Source: Tragulus kanchil
Lineage: Eukaryota; Chordata; Mammalia; Artiodactyla; Tragulidae
DNA: 64,000 nucleotides
Assembly (NCBI GenBank): GCA_022376925.1
Contig: JAIOJX010000031.1
Coordinates: 141,006,854 to 141,070,853, forward strand
Direction of reading: 5' to 3'
In this document: piece after piece, positions 63,432 to 64,000 of the stretch
How the letters are laid out: each line of letters starts with the position of its first letter
Position numbering within the stretch: position 1 is the first letter of the stretch
The notes under the pieces: generated by a model
The model's database searches: none
Told to the model about the DNA's origin: nothing
The model's input: the letters and a program-made list of their open reading frames with translations, nothing else
Program-made: the position numbers and the translations under genes

Positions 63432-63644
63432 CAGTAGTTCTAAACCTGGGGTGACTTTGCCTCCAGAAGACATTTTGCCGTGTCTGGAGACGTTTTTGAT
63501 CATCACATCTGCGGTAGTAATACTGCTTGAATCTAGAGGACACAGACAGAGATGCTGCTAGATATTCTACAATGCAGAGAGAAGCACCTCTGACTTTCAC
63601 AAAACAGATCTGCTCTAAAAAGTCAGCACTGCTGAGAAACCCTG
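63432..63644 (-). mobile_element. MER20-like element, D21 second copy
   Basis: Repeats 62414-62626. Confidence 0.82.
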
Positions 63645-63705
63645 TCCTAAGCAAATTCTGTGAATGATGGTAATTATAATGTTAGCTTGCTGAATAGCTA
63701 AGGGG

Positions 63706-63816
63706 TGCTAAGTTGGTTCAGTCATATCTGACTCTGAGACCCCATGGACTGTAGCCCACCAGGCTTCTCTGTCCATGGGATTTTTCAGACAAGAAGACTG
63801 GAGTGGGTCACCATGC
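63706..63816 (-). mobile_element. Bov-A SINE, antisense
   Basis: 'gtgctaagttggttcagtca', then 'accccatggactgtagccca' and 'actggagtgggtcaccatgc'. This is a truncated element that differs from the 61668 copy. Confidence 0.85.
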
Positions 63817-64000
63817 TAAGGGGAATCCCTTGTGAAATCAGGAAATCAGTTTTCTTTCATTATTTATTCTTTCAGGGATAACCAATTCTATGTTAATACT
63901 GTTTTCCAAAACCACATGGATAAATGTAATTTAACTTGTCTTACCAAATCAAGTATCTCCATGGATTTTCTTTTTTTCTTCGTTTTTTTTTTCTTTGATT

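Larger units (their letters stand above)
61692..63734. repeat. Tandem duplication D21 (CYLD intron), unit about 1019 bp
   Basis: Copy 1 is about 61692-62710 and copy 2 about 62711-63734. The junction falls inside a Bov-A SINE, which is a chimera of the elements at 61668 and 63706. Confidence 0.94.
40886..64000 (+). other. CYLD: CYLD intron after third coding exon (continues past window)
   Basis: No further CYLD coding exon was found. The intron carries the duplicate exon at 41892, D13-D21, SINEs, a mariner remnant and long antisense L1 tracts. Stretches 42240-42640, 43300-44320 and 48680-49260 show little beyond AT-rich sequence. Confidence 0.7.

Noticed and set aside
62397..63654. 79-codon minus-strand ORF present twice
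   Set aside because: It coincides with a MER20-like transposon and its D21 copy.

Overview
This is nuclear DNA of a ruminant, most likely a bovid. It carries Bov-tA and Bov-A2 SINEs, CHR-type tRNA-derived SINEs and BovB (RTE) LINE pieces, all in introns and flanks of two recognisable mammalian genes. The species cannot be named from the window.

Layout, all genes on the + strand. (1) 1-10980: the 3' end of NOD2. Three 84-bp leucine-rich-repeat exons (894-977, 1766-1849, 7813-7896) and the terminal coding exon (9372-9444) match human exons 9-12. A 3' UTR follows, possibly ending near an ATTAAA signal at 10955. (2) 10981-21560: intergenic DNA filled with L1, BovB, Bov-A2, CHR and hAT-Charlie fragments. 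(3) 21560-22480: a CpG island with five CCAAT boxes, GC boxes and a perfect CRE, which is the presumed CYLD promoter and first non-coding exon. (4) 22480-31620: CYLD 5' UTR introns with candidate non-coding exons. (5) 31620-42000: the first three CYLD coding exons, covering human-equivalent residues 1-168, 169-269 and 270-304, with CAP-Gly domains 1 and 2. (6) 42000-64000: a large CYLD intron made mostly of old L1 (mainly antisense), SINEs and one mariner. The rest of CYLD, including CAP-Gly 3 and the USP domain, lies beyond the window.

The two genes act in one pathway. NOD2 senses muramyl dipeptide and drives RIPK2 ubiquitination and NF-kB. CYLD removes Lys63- and Met1-linked ubiquitin and restrains the same signalling.

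The dominant hidden structure is not a gene. The window holds 21 direct, near-perfect tandem duplications, each with a unit of about 1.02-1.25 kb, spread from end to end over exons, introns, SINEs and the promoter flank alike. In every case the end of copy 1 abuts the start of copy 2. Sequence errors (homopolymer indels, dropped bases, filler) cluster at the 3' end of copy 1 and the 5' start of copy 2. This is how 22 overlapping sequence pieces of 1.8-6.4 kb would look if joined end to end without merging their ~1.1-kb overlaps. I read it as an assembly artefact. Collapsing it removes about 23 kb, leaving roughly 41 kb of real locus. It also duplicates each of the three CYLD coding exons, which would break the gene model if taken literally. 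I found no previously undescribed biological system.
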